Part shown: positions 43,286 through 55,260 of the stretch, in pieces | How positions within the stretch are numbered: the stretch's first letter is position 1 | Layout of the letters: each line of letters starts with the position of its first letter | Assembly: GCF_018294505.1 (NCBI RefSeq) | Contig: NC_057795.1 | Span: 516,280,795-516,344,794, forward strand | Direction of reading: 5' to 3' | DNA from: Triticum aestivum | Lineage: Eukaryota > Streptophyta > Magnoliopsida > Poales > Poaceae | Length of the DNA stretch: 64,000 nucleotides | The notes under the pieces: model-generated | What the model saw: only the letters and a program-made list of their open reading frames with translations | What the model was told of the DNA's origin: nothing | Database searches by the model: none | Program-made: the position numbers and the translations under genes

Positions 43286-46200
43286 TGTCAGGACCTCGAC
43301 TCAATGCCACATCGATCTAGCATGTAACACCTCATATCACTTTGCGGCCTCACGCACGGTACTCCCACGGGTGTCGCCTTAACTTTGCCCAGGACCGTTT
43401 GCGCCTTTTGGCACACGTATATGATAGTGTCGCTAGCATCCATATGATAAGGAGCCCGGGCTGACATGGCTAGTCATAAACCCAAAGTGGCACAAACTTA
43501 CAGGGACAGGCATCCATGACCCAGCATCGAACGTGTCGGTCATCAGCGAGTGAATCCAGGCTGTAGCACTGGGCTAACAGGACTCCGGTGAACCGGGCTA
43601 TAGCGGGCTAACAGGACTCCGGTATTCATTGTGTGACATTTCCCCGAAGGGACAGGCACAGGAACGAAGAAGGACACATGCCGGCCAGCCTAAGTGTTCC
43701 GGAGCAGTAGCAAGCTACCATGGCTCAGTGGATGCACTAGGAGACATTTCCCGGTAAGAGGGGCTACTAAGGATAAACAACTAGATAGTCAGATCCCACA
43801 CATACCAAGCATTTCAATAACATACACACAATATGCTCGATATGTGCAAATACAACATGGCATCACAACATGACCCTACAACTCAAGTATTTATTCAAAT
43901 AGGCTCCGAGGAGCGAGATATTACAAACATGGGTCTCATGACCCAGCATTCAGAGCACACAAGTCAAGCACAAGCGGAAGCTTAACATGTCTGAGTATAG
44001 ACATGTACAAATGAAAAAGGCCGAGGAGCCTGTCTATCTACCAGATCCTGCCGAGGGCACAAGATCGTAGCTGAGGTAACAAGCTAAACGTCGAAGTCCA
44101 CGTGTAACTACTAGTGAGACTGAAGTCTCTCTGCAAAAACATAAATTAAGCAACGTGAGTACAAATGTACTCAGCAAGACTTACATCAGATCTAACTACA
44201 TATGCATCATTATCAACAAGGGGATGGTGGGGTTTAACTGCAGCAAGCCAGCTTTGACTCGGTGGCTATCCTGAACTACGACTGCAAGTAACTCTTTTGA
44301 GGTGGCGCACACGAGTCCACATATTCACCATATCAATACACCACTATGGATCCGCTCCCGTCTCCCTACGAGAACGCCATCCATAGCACTCACGCTTATC
44401 TTGCGTATTTTAGAGTATCCACTTTCACTTGTCTATGAACTGTACAGGCAACCCAGAAGTCCTTTACCACGGACACGGCTATTCGAATAGATCATATTAA
44501 CCCTACAGGGGTGTACTTCTTCACACATGCTCTCACCACTTACCAATGTTTACATGACATGTAGTCGACAACCTTCAAGCGGAAGCCCAGCGAGGGTGTC
44601 GGCCACGACCTGACTAACCACACAAGTCTCTCGTCCAGGTTTATCACCTATTTGGGTTCCATCCGCAAGGAGATCCGGCCGGGGTGTCGCTCACGGCCCC
44701 AAACGATGTGAGCAGGGTTCCCAAGCCCACCATCCGGGTGCCACTTGGTACACCGTGCCACTGTGCCTAGTCTGTCCCAAGCCCACCTGTACCGGGTGCC
44801 ACTTGGTAGACTACTAACACTACCTACAAACACCAGAAACTAGTTGCAACTCCTGGACAGAGATCGAGTTGATTAATAAGTCAAGAGAGTCAATTAAGGA
44901 TCCCAATGTGTGGTAGTAGCTGTTCATGGATCACAAACACAGAACTCAGTTCCCGAGGACGGCTGCAATGAGACAACCCACCATGTACTCCTACATGGCC
45001 TCTCACCGCTACCTTTACCAAATCGTGTTCACACACTTAGCTCTCAACAGTAGGACATGTTCACCACATTCCAATTAATCCCCGATGAATCAGACCTGAC
45101 TCAACTCTAAGCAGTAACAGGCATGACAAACAAGCATGAATGAGTAGGCACATCAGGTCTCAAACAACTCCTACTCATGCTAGTGGGTTTCATCTATTTA
45201 CTGTGGCAATGACAGGTCATGCAGAGGATAAAGGGGTTCAGCTACCGCAGCAAGTAACAGATGAATCGTTGTTGTCCTAATGTAGTAAAAGAGAGCAGGA
45301 GTGAGAGAGTTGGATTTTATCGGAATGAACAAGGGGGTTTTGCTTGCCTGGCACTTCTGAAGTTAATATAGTTCTTCATCGGTGTCATCGATCACATCGT
45401 CGGTACACGTCTACTGAGAGGGGACAAGCACCGACAAACAAAGAAGAAACACAATCAATGCAATGCAACAATATGATGCATGAATGTGACATGGCAATAT
45501 GCTGTCGTTTGTGCTAATGCAACTAAAACCAGATTAAGTGAAGTTGGTTTGAATCCAAGATTCAAATTCAAATTCCACATGTGGTTGTTTAAATGCCATT
45601 TAATTGAATGGTCCTAAAAAGTAGTCATAAGTTGATCTAACATGCATGAAAAAGGTACAGATGGATAAATTGGATTTTTCTGATAATTTTTCATATATAA
45701 ATTATTTCAATCTGAGCTACGGTTGAATTTCTATGATTTTTTGAAGTTTGAATCATTTTCTGGAATTTCCAGAATAATTATAAATCCAGAAAATGAATAA
45801 CTGCGTCAGCACTACGTCACTATGACGTCAGCAAGTCAACTGCGGCTGACCAAGTCAAACCTGACCAGTGGGGTCCACTGGTCAGTCACACAGTGCTGTC
45901 TGGGTCACCGACAGGTGGGGTCAGGTCAAAGGACACATCAGCAAGTCAACCCTGACGCGTGGGTCCCACTGGATTATAAGCTAATTTAAACAAAAAAATA
46001 AACCGGAGTTAATTAGGCGCGGGGCCCAGCTGTCGGTGTCACTGTGAGGGTTAATTAGCAGGGTAATTAGTCCCTAACGACGGTGCCACGTCAGCACGCC
46101 GGAGTTGAACGCCGGCGAGCTCGCAAACGCGGCGGTGACACTCGGGAACGTACTACGGGTGGCGGCTGGACGCGCTGGGGGCACCACGAGGAAGCCCTCG

Positions 46201-47245
46201 CTCACCCGCATCCAGGGGTGCACGCAGCTGAGCGTAGGGAGGCCGGGTCGATGGCGACGACCTCTTAGGTGGCCGCCGGAGTTCGGCGTTCGTGAGTTTT
46301 GCTGCTGCGGCTCGCGGTCGAGCGAACCAGTGCTCTAGGGATGCACTATGCGAGGCTGCGAACATGTTGCACACCTACGGATGACCAAATGGTCGCCGAA
46401 GTGACGCCGGCATCGAGCTCATGCGGTGGGGCGTTTCGGCTCCGGTGGAGGAGGCGGCTAGAGCTCGAAATCGGGCATGGAGTTAGGGGGAAACGAAGAA
46501 GGGGCTCACATGGAGTCCGTAGGGCGGCTCAGCAAGCTCGGGGATGTCCGGACGGCGGTGGAATCATGACGGCGATCGCCGGGACCCGAGGATGAAGATG
46601 ACATCGATGGCGGCACTCCGAGGGCCTTCTAATCTTGTGGATCGGCGGGGACGGTGTAGCGGATGACGACGGAGCTCGTGGGCCGGTCGGGGGAGCGAGG
46701 GGGATGGGGTGGACACGACGGCAACGAACAGCGGCGACGGCAGCGCGCGGTGTGCTCGGGAGAGAGAAACAGAGGAGGGGGAGGAGCACAGGGAGAGTGA
46801 GAGGGGTCGGAGGGGGGTTGCGTGGCGTCGCGGAAAACGTCCAGGGCGACGAGGGGACAACTAGCCAGGCAGCTGCCGGCGTGGCACGCCGTGGCGCCGT
46901 GGCACGCCGCGGCGCCGTGGCACGCCGCGGCACCGTGGCTAGCTTCTCCTCTGCCTTCTGGCAGGACGAAGAAGACGCCCCTGCCCTCGGTGGGCCGGCC
47001 AGGTGGCTGGGCTACCAGGTGTGCTAGGCTTGCTGGAGGAGCTGGGCCAGGCTACAGGGAGGCCAGGTGGGGTTTCTGCCCTTTTTAATTTAGTTTCTGT
47101 TTTCTATTTATTTGCTCTGTTTTGATTTAGTTTAGCACTAAATCATTTTATATAATTCTGAGAATATTTTTGGGCACTCTCTGAATTAATCCGGTGTCCC
47201 TCAACATTTCTCAGAATATTTGGAGCTGTCAAAATATTTTTCCAA
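43286..47245 (-). mobile_element. Truncated long LTR of a LARD-like or Gypsy element
   Basis: It begins TGTCAGGACCTCGACTC on the plus strand, an LTR-type end. A long non-coding segment of a kind very common in Triticeae genomes follows, with paired short repeats (GGGCTAACAGGACTCCGG near 43570-43620; CCGGGTGCCACTTGGTA near 44732-44810). From 46080 to 47030 it becomes GC-rich with a Pro/Ser/Arg-rich minus-strand frame, then AT-rich. This AT-rich, GC-rich, long non-coding order is the same as in the LARD LTR read on the minus strand. No matching right end or second LTR is visible; the sequence changes character near 47245, so I take it as truncated. Open frames are not supported as genes. Confidence 0.6.
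46879..46935 (-). repeat. 18-bp GC-rich tandem repeat
   Basis: Three to four units of GTGGCACGCCGCGGCGCC. On the minus strand they read as RRATAP repeats in a long frame that is probably not a gene. Confidence 0.75.
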
Positions 47246-48700
47246 ATGTATATAGCAAGCCCTATTTGGGCAATGTTGCGGGAAGTTCAACCTAGCACAG
47301 CGGGAAGTTCAGGTCAAACAACTCAGGCAGTAAAATCGCAAAAAACATGAGTTCTTCACGAGCCGAGTGCAAAATCAGCCGATGAGCAATATTCCTATCT
47401 AAAACGAGTATTTAGTTGCTAAACGGTTTAGAAATGCGATCGAAAATACGATCCATGTTTTTTGTATGAAGAAAAAACAGTTTTCAAAATTCTGATAAAG
47501 GCCGGGTTCGTACAGAGGGAAGTTCAGGCGCGTGTACAAACAAAAATACGTCACAGAAGTTCAACCTGAAAATAGCATGAAGTTCAACTACTACGCTGAA
47601 TGAATTTCAGATGAAAAACTTTCAAAATCGTCGCGAGTATGAAAAAATGATCAACACGGAAAAGTTGCGTGTTTACAGCAGCTTTCCATCGGTATATCAC
47701 CCGCTCAATTCTCATGAGTGGGATGGAGAACTACAGGCAGTGGATGAAGATCTACGAGTAAAAAAATCACGTGAAAAACAGAGTGAAGTTCAGGTACACG
47801 CACTGAGAAGTTCAGGTTCTTCACGGGGTGCATTTTCGAAGAACCTGTTTCGCGGTAGAAGCAGAATGAATAATCCCGCCGTTTTCGGAATTACTTGAAA
47901 ACGGCTAGGAATCAGAGAAAACCATCAACATGAAAATGTTTCGCATTTTCCGTAGCTTTTCAATGGTATATTATTTGCCCAATTCCGATAAAGTTCGTAG
48001 AAATTACGGTGAAAATACGTTTTTCGCCATTTTCGAAACTGACTTAAAACCGTAAAGAATTGGGAGAAACAATACATACCAAAAAGTTTAGCATTTATTC
48101 AAGCTTTCCAACGCCATATCATTTGCTGCATTCGGACGTAGAGTTAAAACTTTAGCTCGAAAATACGAACTCGGCAGGACTTGGACCATTTTCTAAATTA
48201 CTCTTAAACCATTCAAAATTAGAAAAAAACTTTCAAGATGAAAAAGTAGAGCATTTTCATAAGCTTTCCAATGCCATAGCATATGCCTCCATTGGATTAG
48301 CCGTTTAGAAATGACAACGAAAAAACGAACTCAGCTGTTCGGGTTACAAAATTTTACATTTTTTCAAATTACTCTTTAACCGTAGGTAATTAGAAAAAAC
48401 TTTCAACATGTGGAAGGAGCGATTTTGCAGCAGCTTTCCAACGCCATATTATATGCCTCATTCCGATAAACGGTTTAAAAATGCGATCGAAAATACGATT
48501 CACGTTTTTTGTGCAAAGAAAAAACAGTTTTTAAAACTGCTCTTAAACCGCTTATATTTTGCCAAAAATTTAAGTTGGAACATGATATTGGTGTCCATAG
48601 CTTTCCAACGATATATAGCAAGCCCTATTTGGGCAATGTTGCGGGAAGTTCAACCTAGTTCACAAAGAAGGTTAGGCGCGTTACTCAGGCAATTCAGGTT
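47246..48700 (+). repeat. Degenerate tandem repeat of about 155-170 bp
   Basis: The motif AGCTTTCCAACGCCATAT and its neighbours (CGAAAATACGA, TTACTCTTAAACC, GAAAAAACTTTCAACATG) recur near 47685, 47950, 48103, 48260, 48430 and 48598. The segment ATATAGCAAGCCCTATTTGG with GCAATGTTGCGGGAAGTTC occurs at both ends (about 47250 and 48610). A related unit in inverted orientation lies at 48900-49200. Non-coding. The class is uncertain; the sequence style is that of CACTA-type or unclassified Triticeae DNA transposons. Confidence 0.65.
47532..47985 (+). repeat. Direct repeat, left copy (about 420-450 bp)
   Basis: It starts at ACAAACAAAAATACGTCACAG. It contains GTCGCGAGTATGAAAAAATG and ATCAACACGGAAAAGTTGCG, and shares long near-identical stretches with 56709-57130 in the same orientation. 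Confidence 0.85.
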
Positions 48701-48819
48701 GTGATCAGAATATTATTCTGATCCCATGATCAGAATATTATTTTGATCGCGCGATCCCAACTATTCTGCAACCCATTACTGAATAAGCTATTCAGGAACC
48801 GTTCCTAACTGCCCGAGAA

Positions 48820-51140
48820 CAGACAGCTAACTGTCTGTCCTATACTAGTTAACTGTTGGGCAGACTTTTTCTGTCATCGGTTTTTTGCACTGTTTTTGGG
48901 TCTTAATTATTGAACCGGTAATCGGATTGATGCAAATGATTTACCGTTGGATAGCTATTGAGAAGGAGCAAAAAACTCATGTTGATCGTTTTCCCAAAAT
49001 CGATCCGGTTTTTAAACAAAATTCGAAAAACTGAAAATCCATCAAACAAATTTTCAATGCTTTTGTGAAAGGAATTTTCAAAGATTTTGTCGGAATGATG
49101 TGTATGATATAACGTTAGAAAGGTAACGATTAGCCTGATCTTTGGCATATATAACACGTTTTCAGATTTGCTACGATTTAAGAGCAGTTCTCTAAAAACT
49201 AACATCATTTTTCGACATTTTCTTGCCCGAACTACTACAATATACGCTAACTACTCGAGCAGAATACCTAGCCGCCCCATGCTGAGCAAGCTAACTGCCG
49301 TACCGAATAAACTATTTTTTTCTTTTTTTTCTTTTTTCCCGGTTCAAGTTAACTGCTAGGACTGAAATAGGTAACTGCCAGAGATCGGGGCAGTTAATAC
49401 TTAGTTAACTGCCCGACCAAAAATACTAAAAAAATCATTTTTTTTTCTAGGTGGAGCTAACTGCCGGGACTGAAATAGCTAACTGCCGAGATTGCACACC
49501 AAGTTAACCACTGGGGTTGAAATAGCTAACTCTTGGGATTATGACAGTACACCAAGTTAACTGTCGGACCGAATGTGCAAAAAATCATTCTTTTTTTTGC
49601 ATGTCTCACAATAACTGCCGCAATTTTTCAGAAGTTAACCCCACGGATTGCGAAGGTTAATTACACCTAGTTAACTGCTATGAACAGGCTAACTGCCCGA
49701 CCGGAATAGCTAACTGACGTATGACGATAAAGCTAACTGCGGTGACTTAAGACACTTTATTTTTTGTTTTTTCCTAGTTTTTCTGGATCAAGCTAACTGC
49801 CGATATTGAAATAGCTAACTGCCGGACTGACGGTACTATTTTTTTTCTTTTATATTTTTTTCCTGGGTCATGCTAACCGTGGAGCCCAAAATAGCTAACT
49901 GTTAGGACTAGGACACTTAAGAACAAGTTAACTGCCCGACTAAAGATACTAATTTTTTCTTTTCCTCGGTAAGCTAACTGCATGGGCCTGACTAAAGATA
50001 CTAATGTTTTTCTTTTATTTTTTCTTTTCCTCGGTAAGCTAACTGCATGGGCCTGAAATAACTAACAACCAAGTATTATGACAGTTAATAAGAAGTTAAC
50101 TATCGGCACTGAATATACTAAATTTTTTGTTTCGTTCCTTTCTCGCCAAGGAATATGCTACATTTTTTCCTAGGTCTTTAATAAGGGGTTTTTAATTGTT
50201 GTAAATGACAAAGTTAACTACTGTAATTTTGTAACTTAACTTCCATAATTTTTTCATAACAAACTTAAATTTTCTTTTGTGTGTCTTTTTTCTCAGTGAA
50301 CTGTTCCAAATTGCCAAGTTAACTGTTAAAAATCACAAAGCTAACTACTGTGAATTAGAAATTGTCGAGTCAAAAGAAAGCTATCTCCTGCTCGCACATA
50401 AACAAAGCAGCAGTAGAAGACATCACTTTTTTAATTGCAGAATTGTCAGAGTAAACAGGGTTATCTGCAAAAGTGTGTGCTGTCTCGGTCGGAGATGGTC
50501 GTGCCGGCCAGCAACGGTCCAACGTCTAACTGTAGAAGAAAACACATCCTCGGCAGTGACGATGAGACCAAACAACACGGGAAGAGGATGCATAGAGCCT
50601 GGACTCGTGTTGCCCCTCGCTTCCACACATCATCGCCGTCGACACACTTCAATGGCTATACATATATCTAAATAGACAAGTAACACACCGTTTTTTATTC
50701 AGTTTAAGCTAACTGCATTGGTCGACTCAATTAACTCTTTGTTCAGTTTAAGCTAACTGCTAACTATGGAGAACCCTCAAAAAAATGCCAGCTGTAGTGG
50801 CCTGCATTGGAGGATAGGAAGACACAAAAAATACCACATCTCATCGCATAATTTTTAAGGTTAACTGACCACACACAAAAAGTGGACTGAAGAAAATCAA
50901 ATAAAAGTTCCTGGCTTTTTCTAAAGCTAACTGGACCAATATTTTTCAAATGCTAACTCCTTTTTGTTAGTACAGATAACTGAAGAAGCTAGTAAACTCC
51001 AAGACCAAATCAAACTCCACTATTTCTGTTTCTTTCGGGGCGAGCTAACTACAGTCGCACCAATAGCAAACTGCTCGATCCCAACCCAAACATTGTTGGA
51101 ACCAACTGCATATGTGCAGTGTGTTAACTACCATGAGTTT
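48820..51140 (+). repeat. Dense array of GTTAACTGCC/GCTAACTGCC motifs
   Basis: About 40 copies of (G)(C/T)TAACTGC(C), nearly all in one orientation, lie 20-80 bp apart in AT-rich DNA with T-runs. No gene lies within; short frames are incidental. The pattern resembles the subterminal transposase-binding arrays of CACTA elements, but no CACTA terminus or transposase was found. Confidence 0.7.
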
Positions 51141-51535
51141 CTGCTGGATTCATGAGAAGACGGTGAGTGGGGGAATAGCGCGTCACCTAGATGCCACACA
51201 AGGTGACATGAAGTGGTGCGGCAGGGCCTGTGGTCGACAGCAACGACGTATCTGGCGGCCTATCGATCGAGACGGATGCGGTGGTCGTCGGAGCGCTCTA
51301 ATCAAGGCCCATCGTGAGAGATTCACTAGGCCAGGCATGGGGGTCGCCAGGATCTGGGGGTAGCAGTGGGAGGGCGAGGCCTGCATTCGGGAGGCGCCTG
51401 ATTGAGGATGGCGCTCTCACCGAGATTCAGACGTGGGGGCAGCTGGCGGTGCCGAGGTTGGAGATGGTTGCATGCAGCGGGGCGGGTGGTGGTGGTGGCG
51501 CGCCGGCCGGCGGGGTAGGTGGTGGTGGTGGCACG
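51141..51535. other. GC-rich segment before the gap
   Basis: It becomes GC-rich with GGTGGTGGTGG runs and Gly-type frames. It is probably the other half of the gene-like island to the right of the gap. No product can be assigned. Confidence 0.35.
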
Positions 51536-52062
51536 NNNNNNNNNNNNNNNNNNNNNNNNNNNNNNNNNNNNNNNNNNNNNNNNNNNNNNNNNNNNNNNNN
51601 NNNNNNNNNNNNNNNNNNNNNNNNNNNNNNNNNNNNNNNNNNNNNNNNNNNNNNNNNNNNNNNNNNNNNNNNNNNNNNNNNNNNNNNNNNNNNNNNNNNN
51701 NNNNNNNNNNNNNNNNNNNNNNNNNNNNNNNNNNNNNNNNNNNNNNNNNNNNNNNNNNNNNNNNNNNNNNNNNNNNNNNNNNNNNNNNNNNNNNNNNNNN
51801 NNNNNNNNNNNNNNNNNNNNNNNNNNNNNNNNNNNNNNNNNNNNNNNNNNNNNNNNNNNNNNNNNNNNNNNNNNNNNNNNNNNNNNNNNNNNNNNNNNNN
51901 NNNNNNNNNNNNNNNNNNNNNNNNNNNNNNNNNNNNNNNNNNNNNNNNNNNNNNNNNNNNNNNNNNNNNNNNNNNNNNNNNNNNNNNNNNNNNNNNNNNN
52001 NNNNNNNNNNNNNNNNNNNNNNNNNNNNNNNNNNNNNNNNNNNNNNNNNNNNNNNNNNNNNN
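51536..52062. other. Assembly gap (527 N)
   Basis: Unknown sequence. The GC-rich, GGT-repeat sequence on its left edge may explain why it was not assembled. Any reading frame crossing it is meaningless. Confidence 0.99.
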
Positions 52063-53520
52063 TTCTAATCCTGGGATTAAAATAGTTATTTGGATCACAA
52101 CGCCCTATATAAGGCCCGACGGGGGTGTTTCTGAGATCCCTAAGAGACAAAAAAAATTGGCCTCCCGAACGGCCCATTCCACACCCACGACCTTCTCCCC
52201 GTCACGGTGCCTCCACGATCCCTGGATCCCCGCCGACCAAGCCACCGCGCCACCCTTCCCGCCGGCCTTGTGCCGCCCTTCCCCGTCGGCCCTGCGCCTT
52301 GCCTCCCGGCCGGCCCGGTACCAACGGCCCTGCGCCTCCCCTCCTCGCCGGTCCCGCACGCCGCCTGGATCGTGTCGCCACCGGACACCCACGCCGCCGT
52401 CCTACGCCCCAACCACTTCCGCCACTTACATCTGCCCCGACCACTTCAGCCGTCCTCGTCCTCCCGCCGACCACCTCCACCACGGCCCTCCGCCCCGACC
52501 ACCTCTGTCGCCGCCTTCCGCCCCACCCACCTCCGTCCCCGCCCTGCGTCCCAGCCACCTCCGTCGTGCCTGCCCCAGCCACCTCTTCCATGGCTGCCCT
52601 CCATCCCGACCACCCCCGCCACCAACCTCCCCTGCGACGCGACCTTCCCTCCGCTCCATCGTGACCTTCCCTCTGCTCCAGCGTGGCCTGCCCTCTTCTC
52701 CGGCGCGTCCTCCACAACCTTCCTTCTCTCTCCAATGCGACGGCAACACTGGGAGCCATAGCTCATCACCGCCCACTCCTCGTCATCTTGTGGCTAGAGA
52801 TTTGTTTTGGTTGTTGCTATTTTTTTCAATTTCTTTCGTTTTCTTGCAAGATATGTGTGTTGGGGCAATGAACTTTGCAAAAATTGTAGTTCGGTTCATG
52901 CTTTTGCTTGAACCCGTGCACCACTACTTCTGAAATCAGCTCTACTCGTTCAAGCTACAGGTTTGATGTTTGTTTCTCCAGTATTGTTTGCAAATTCATT
53001 ATTGTTGGTATGGATGCTTCTCTGCTGTTCATCTTAGTATGTTCAAAAAAAGAAGCATGAACGATTGGGTCTGTATCTCCATAAAAAGAGAGCCCCTTTC
53101 TGAGTATTGATTTGACAATTCATTTCATATGATGTTAAAAAATTTAACCATGTAGAATGTGAGGAACTGAGATCTACGTGATAATGCGTGTGTTCATGCA
53201 CTGGTGTGCGTGCTTCCGAGGATCTTTCTGAACTTCTTTACGTCTACAAATAGAGGACCATTCTGAAATCCTAATGTACAATTATTCTTGTGTGTGTGTT
53301 TTGTCCTTCAGAGCATTTTCTTCAGGGGAATGGAGAGCACCCTCACCCTGATCCGATCTGTAGCGCCGCCCCAAGTCCTCCCAATGTAGCCCCGAGCCGT
53401 TCAACTACGCGGCCCCGGGCTGTTCAACGATGGAGCCGCCAGCCGTTCATGAACGCAACACAACCCTGGATCCTGCTGCTCACCGTCCAGTTCAACTTCT
53501 GCTGAATCCGGTAAAGGGAG
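52063..53520 (+). other. GC-rich gene-like island, non-coding or captured fragment
   Basis: TATATAAG (52106-52113) precedes a C-rich segment with repeated CCCCGACCACCTCCGTCG-type units and no ATG before 52590, where a 24-codon frame begins. The long Pro-rich frames therefore lack a normal start. A donor-like CTACAG|GTTTGATG near 52962 and an acceptor-like TCCTTCAG near 53310 could frame an intron. This looks like a captured promoter and exon inside a repeat element, not a gene with a recognisable protein. Confidence 0.35.
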
Positions 53521-55260
53521 ACTTCTTGTGAGAACAATTCCCTTTTAAATTTTTTTCGTTCAAAGTTTTAATTTGTTAGCTACGACTACAATCTTGTATA
53601 TTTTTGCAGGGCCTTATGAAGTTCAGTTTGTTTCACTTTCTGGAGTTGAGTTTCTTGATTTTCCGAAGATTAGTTTGTTGTTTTTCTGAAGAAAAAGGTT
53701 GCTTCACTTGCACTCCTCTATCTAGTCCTGTGTGGTGATCTCCTCGACTCCTAGGTTAGGCACAAACTGAGAATTGTAGGCATCTTTTGAGTTTAAAATG
53801 CTTGAATCTATAGTACATGATTAGATAACTTCCAGATGGTCTGTAGTTCATACGCCGCTGTGATAGCAGCGAGCGGTCGTAGGTCGCCTGGCCTGCTCTT
53901 GGCTTGTTCTGTTGAGAAAAGTTCAGAAAACTAACTGAACTCTTGGCACGGTCTGGCGGTGTTTGGCTGCATCGGCCACCAGACTGCCAACCTCCGCCAC
54001 CTGATGGCAAGGAGCCAAGGTCGTGAGCTGTCGATGCTGGCACAACACCCCGACGCAAGCCGAGTCAATTGTAGCCAACGCAAGGAGAGATTAGTATAGT
54101 GGTTTGTAGTGTTCAAATTCATACATGGCGTTTTCTGGTGGAATTGGTCAACATGAAGGAGCTACGGGTTAATACTGCAAGCGCTTCACTTAAATAGTCC
54201 TAGTTGTTCACCAACTTTTAGTCATTCGCTTTTGCAAAGAAGTGCTCATCTTTTTCCTAATGCATGACTAGCTTCCAATGGTGATGGCTCTGATTTTTTT
54301 GGGAGATGTATGAGAACAAAGGTGTGTGTGTGGTAGAAAAAATATTTCTTTGTATATATATACTATGCTCATTTTGTTCTTTGGACTATGGATGTTTAAT
54401 GACATTGGGTTGCTCTGGTTTTACTTAACATATAAAAAAATATTGATATTAGATTGCTCTGGTTTTATACACATTTGTTTGCGTTTTTCCTCTGAAAAAA
54501 TTGGCCATTGTGCAGGCCGGCTTCGCCAGATTCTTGAGTTCGGCTCTAAAAAAAGGAGCATTATATGTTGTCCAGTTTGCTCACTTGTCGGAATGGAAAA
54601 AATAGCTGAAGGTCAATAGAAATTGTTCCTGAAGGTCAATAGAAAGTGTTCCAGAAGGTCTGTAGTTGTAGGCATCTCCTAGGTTCATCCCACTAGACCA
54701 TTCCATGCTTTGCTCCTTATATCTCCTGGATGAAGAAGTATAACTACAGTACATGATTCAAATCAGCACGGGGCGTCAAAAGAACAATGGAGATGTTGTG
54801 GTGGCGTTTGTGCATGCGATGGTTGTGTGTGTGTGTGTGTTCTTTGTGTGTGTCTTTGTGGAAATGGGTAAAAAAATTCATGTTTTGTCTATAAAAAGGA
54901 GGAGGTTCAAAAATAAGAAATGTAAGAATTCAAAGTATGTACAGAAAAATTTCGTGTAAGAGAAATTCATGTGCGAGAAATACATGTAAATTCACAAAAA
55001 AAATATAAGTCATGTTTATGACTACGACTAGTGCGCGTTTAGCCATATTGTTTAATTTGTTGTTGAAGCCTCTCGGAGTTCAAATGCAACAAGCTATACA
55101 AAAAGTTCTTAGATGATCTTTTTAGAAGAAAACAAAAAACATGTAATTTCTTGGGATACACTAGAAGTTTGCATAGTAAAAATACAGAAAAAGAGAAGCT
55201 CAATGAGAGAGATTCTAGACCGGTCATGGTCGGGGCTGATGGATCGCTCCTTAGAAGGGA
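53521..55260. other. AT-rich stretch without a gene
   Basis: Contains short TG repeats near 54825-54860 and a few GAAGTTCA motifs. I see no gene. Confidence 0.45.

Noticed and set aside
46529..46933. A 134-codon Pro/Arg/Ala-rich minus-strand frame
   Set aside because: Encoded by an 18-bp GC-rich repeat and a GC-rich LTR block; no domain, and the frame is open because of base composition.
48820..51140. CRISPR-like array of short repeats
   Set aside because: Repeats are 9-10 bp, degenerate and irregularly spaced in AT-rich plant DNA, with no cas genes.
51314..52933. A 539-codon plus-strand frame
   Set aside because: More than a third of it is unknown bases (51536-52062), and the remainder is low-complexity Gly- or Pro-rich sequence without a normal start.
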